From: DATKWS01 sp035529435
Lineage (GTDB): Bacteria; Krumholzibacteriota; Krumholzibacteriia; Krumholzibacteriales; Krumholzibacteriaceae
Reading direction: 5' to 3'
Assembly: GCA_035529435.1 (NCBI GenBank)
Contig: DATKWS010000175.1
Location: forward strand, 1-6,945
DNA: 6,945 nt
Every line of letters begins with the position of its first letter. The first letter of the stretch is position 1. The translations under genes were made by a program, and so were the position numbers. This document shows positions 5,313 through 6,945 of the stretch, piece by piece. The notes below the pieces were generated by a model, which saw only the letters and a program-made list of their open reading frames with translations, was not told where the DNA came from and made no database searches.

Positions 5313-6707
5313 ATGAAAAGAAGCGTTGCTGTTGCTCTGGTGGTACTCGTCCTCTTGATCCCGGCGTCCATTCTCGCGGGGCCGAACAAGATCGCCCTTC
5401 CGGCGTACGAGGAGCGGATCCTCGATAACGGCCTGAAGGTTTTTATAATGGAAACGCGCGAGGTGCCGCTCGTGTCCCTGTTCCTTCTCGTGCCGGTGGG
5501 TGCGGCCCAGGACCCGGTGGGGATGGAGGGAGCGGCGAATCTCACGGGACGGCTCCTCACGAAGGGGGCGGGCGGCCTCGGGGCCAATGAGATCTCCGAG
5601 ACCATAGAGAATGTGGGAGGCCGTCTCGATGTGAACACCGGCGTCGAGTACACCACGGTCATGGGCTCCTTCATGTCGGAGGATCTTCCCCTCGCGCTCG
5701 AGTACATGGCCTTGGTGGTGCTCAGGCCCGACTTCCCGGCGGAAGAGCTGGAACGGGAGCGTGGCCTGGTGATCGGCGGCATCCGGCAGGTCAAGGAACG
5801 CCCCGGTTCGCTGGCGAGCCGCGAGTTCGTGAGGGCCATGGTGGGCGATCATCCGTACGCGCGTCCCGCCGACGGTTCCGAGAGGAGCGTGTCGAATCTC
5901 ACGCGGGATGATATCGCCGGTTTCCACGGGAAGTATTTCCGTCCCGACGGAAGCCTCCTCGCCGTTGTGGGGGATGTCAAGGGGACGAAGGCGCTGAAGC
6001 TGGTCGAGAAGGCACTGGGCGGCTGGAAGACGGCCACCGGCGAGCCGGCGTACGTCGAGCCGCTCGAGATGAAGCGGTTCCCCGGCCTCAGGATACTCGT
6101 GATCGACAAGCCCGATCTCACGCAGAGCCAGATACGGATCGGGAACATCGCCGCCCCGATGAACACGCCCGATTACTTTCCACTCCAGGTCGCCAACACG
6201 CTGCTGGGAGGCGGATTCACCTCACGTCTCGTCGACGAGGTCCGTGTGACCCGCGGGCTCACCTACCATGTGAGCAGCAGGCTGTACCAGATGCGCCACG
6301 GCGGCATCTTCGGCATCTATACATTCACGAAGAATGAAACGCTGCGCGAGACGATCGATGTGACCCTGGGCGAGATCGAGAAGGTACGGACCGTGCCGGT
6401 GGGCGGGGAGGAGATCGACAAGACCAAGCGTTACCTCTCGGGCCTCTTCCCGTTCGATCTCGAAACCAACGACGATCTTGCATGGTGGCTGACGCGCCTC
6501 TCGTTTCTCGGCCTCGAGGATACCTTCATCGAGGATTACCGCGTGAATATAGAGGGCGTCGGGGGGGAACAGATACAGGCGGCCGCGCGGGACTACTTCC
6601 ACACGGACGATTGCTTCATGCTGATACTCACCAATTACGCGGAGACGAAGGATCAGCTCGAGGGGCTCGGCGAGATCACGGTCGTCGGCATCGACGAGAT
6701 CGAGTGA
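5313..6707 (+). CDS. M16 family peptidase-like protein, non-catalytic partner subunit
   Basis: This gene also encodes 464 residues. Residues 1-22 are a clear Sec signal peptide (MKRS, a Val/Leu-rich core, then ILA before G23), so the mature chain is periplasmic. It has the two M16 domains, with the opening LDNGLKVFIMETREVPLV (37-54). The zinc motif is gone. Lined up without gaps on the first M16 protein, H95, E98, H99 and E175 become N76, G79, R80 and G156. The substrate-binding motif is intact: SRLVDEVRVTRGLTYHVSS (304-322), with the arginine and Tyr318 typical of the non-catalytic member of M16B pairs. The reading frame is uninterrupted and well conserved in pattern, so this is a specialised subunit rather than a dead gene. 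It almost certainly pairs with the product of the gene 14 bp upstream. No convincing hairpin terminator is visible in the 53 bp before the convergent gene. Confidence 0.92.
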   Translation: MKRSVAVALVVLVLLIPASILAGPNKIALPAYEERILDNGLKVFIMETREVPLVSLFLLVPVGAAQDPVGMEGAANLTGRLLTKGAGGLGANEISETIENVGGRLDVNTGVEYTTVMGSFMSEDLPLALEYMALVVLRPDFPAEELERERGLVIGGIRQVKERPGSLASREFVRAMVGDHPYARPADGSERSVSNLTRDDIAGFHGKYFRPDGSLLAVVGDVKGTKALKLVEKALGGWKTATGEPAYVEPLEMKRFPGLRILVIDKPDLTQSQIRIGNIAAPMNTPDYFPLQVANTLLGGGFTSRLVDEVRVTRGLTYHVSSRLYQMRHGGIFGIYTFTKNETLRETIDVTLGEIEKVRTVPVGGEEIDKTKRYLSGLFPFDLETNDDLAWWLTRLSFLGLEDTFIEDYRVNIEGVGGEQIQAAARDYFHTDDCFMLILTNYAETKDQLEGLGEITVVGIDEIE

Positions 6708-6760
6708 GGGTCGACCGGCCCGCTCGGTGTGAGTGCCGTAACGAGCAACGGAGGGAACAC

Positions 6761-6945
6761 CTACGCAAATCCCATGAGCGCGATTTGGCGTCCGATCCCT
6801 ACGGGGAACGGCATCGGTGCGTACCCGAGATCCCGCGCGGCTTCCGAGATATCGTATGACTTGTCCTCCCGCAGGCGGAGTATCTGCTCGCGGCGCAGCC
6901 TCGGCCGGGATGCGAAACGCTCGTAGAGACGGACGGCCGCGTCGG
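6761..6945 (-). CDS. NAD-dependent epimerase/dehydratase family protein, C-terminal end (partial)
   Basis: The minus strand is open from the window edge to a TAG at 6763-6761, giving the last 60 residues of a protein whose start lies outside. The segment REDKSYDISEAARDLGYAPM followed by PFPVGI matches the closing region of extended short-chain dehydrogenases of the NAD(P)-dependent sugar epimerase/dehydratase type. In those proteins a D-I/V-S-K/R-A-R-x-x-L-G-Y/F-x-P motif is followed by a phenylalanine and a 'GI' helix. The nucleotide-binding Rossmann part and the YxxxK catalytic motif are not in view, so the substrate cannot be named. These enzymes act on nucleotide sugars or related compounds in the cytoplasm. 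The gene converges on the M16 pair, 53 bp apart, and is not obviously linked to it. Confidence 0.7.
   Translation of the reverse strand, partial: DAAVRLYERFASRPRLRREQILRLREDKSYDISEAARDLGYAPMPFPVGIGRQIALMGFA

Noticed and set aside
5163..5927. 254-codon open frame on the minus strand
   Set aside because: It is antisense to both M16 genes and bridges their junction; its product is low-complexity and unrelated to any family I know.
5313..6707. Second M16 gene as a decaying pseudogene because its zinc site is missing
   Set aside because: The frame is intact over 464 codons, with a clean signal peptide, its own ribosome-binding site and the intact arginine/tyrosine motif. Loss of zinc ligands is normal for the partner subunit of M16B pairs.

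Overview
This 6.9 kb window looks like chromosomal DNA from a GC-rich Gram-negative bacterium. The evidence is moderately GC-rich coding sequence, strong GGAGG-type ribosome-binding sites, two lipoproteins with lipoboxes, and two exported M16 peptidase-like proteins that suggest a periplasm. Paired secreted M16 proteins and TlpA-type lipoproteins with a long N-terminal helical region are common in the FCB superphylum and neighbouring uncultured phyla. That placement is a guess; no marker gene here fixes the taxon. I see no mobile element, CRISPR array, tRNA or rRNA.

Left part (1-875): the 3' end of a DUF1330-family gene, then a terminator-like hairpin, then a small single-domain cupin gene that starts at GTG behind a strong Shine-Dalgarno. 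The cupin faces a leftward gene pair, and the 213-bp space between them (663-875) is full of potential hairpins. Middle part (876-3614): everything reads leftward. A TlpA/ResA-like thioredoxin lipoprotein (3614-2310) has its own promoter candidate and a terminator candidate. After a 361-bp spacer comes a tight two-gene unit: a 265-residue lipoprotein of unknown function (1948-1151) and an 86-residue protein with three predicted membrane segments (1136-876). The stop codon of the first overlaps the ribosome-binding site of the second. The spacer carries a near-perfect inverted repeat that may be an operator and a short 10-bp repeat cluster.

Right part (3904-6945): two rightward M16 peptidase-family genes separated by 14 bp. 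Both encode 464 residues and both have signal peptides. The first carries the zinc-binding HxxEH motif; the second has lost all zinc ligands but keeps the arginine/tyrosine substrate-binding motif that the first lacks. They therefore probably form one two-chain periplasmic protease. A leftward gene fragment at the right edge (6945-6761) encodes the C-terminal end of an NAD-dependent epimerase/dehydratase-type sugar enzyme, convergent with the protease pair.

Most of the window is ordinary cell-envelope and housekeeping content. The part least explained by known families is the lipoprotein plus small membrane protein unit with its upstream inverted repeat.
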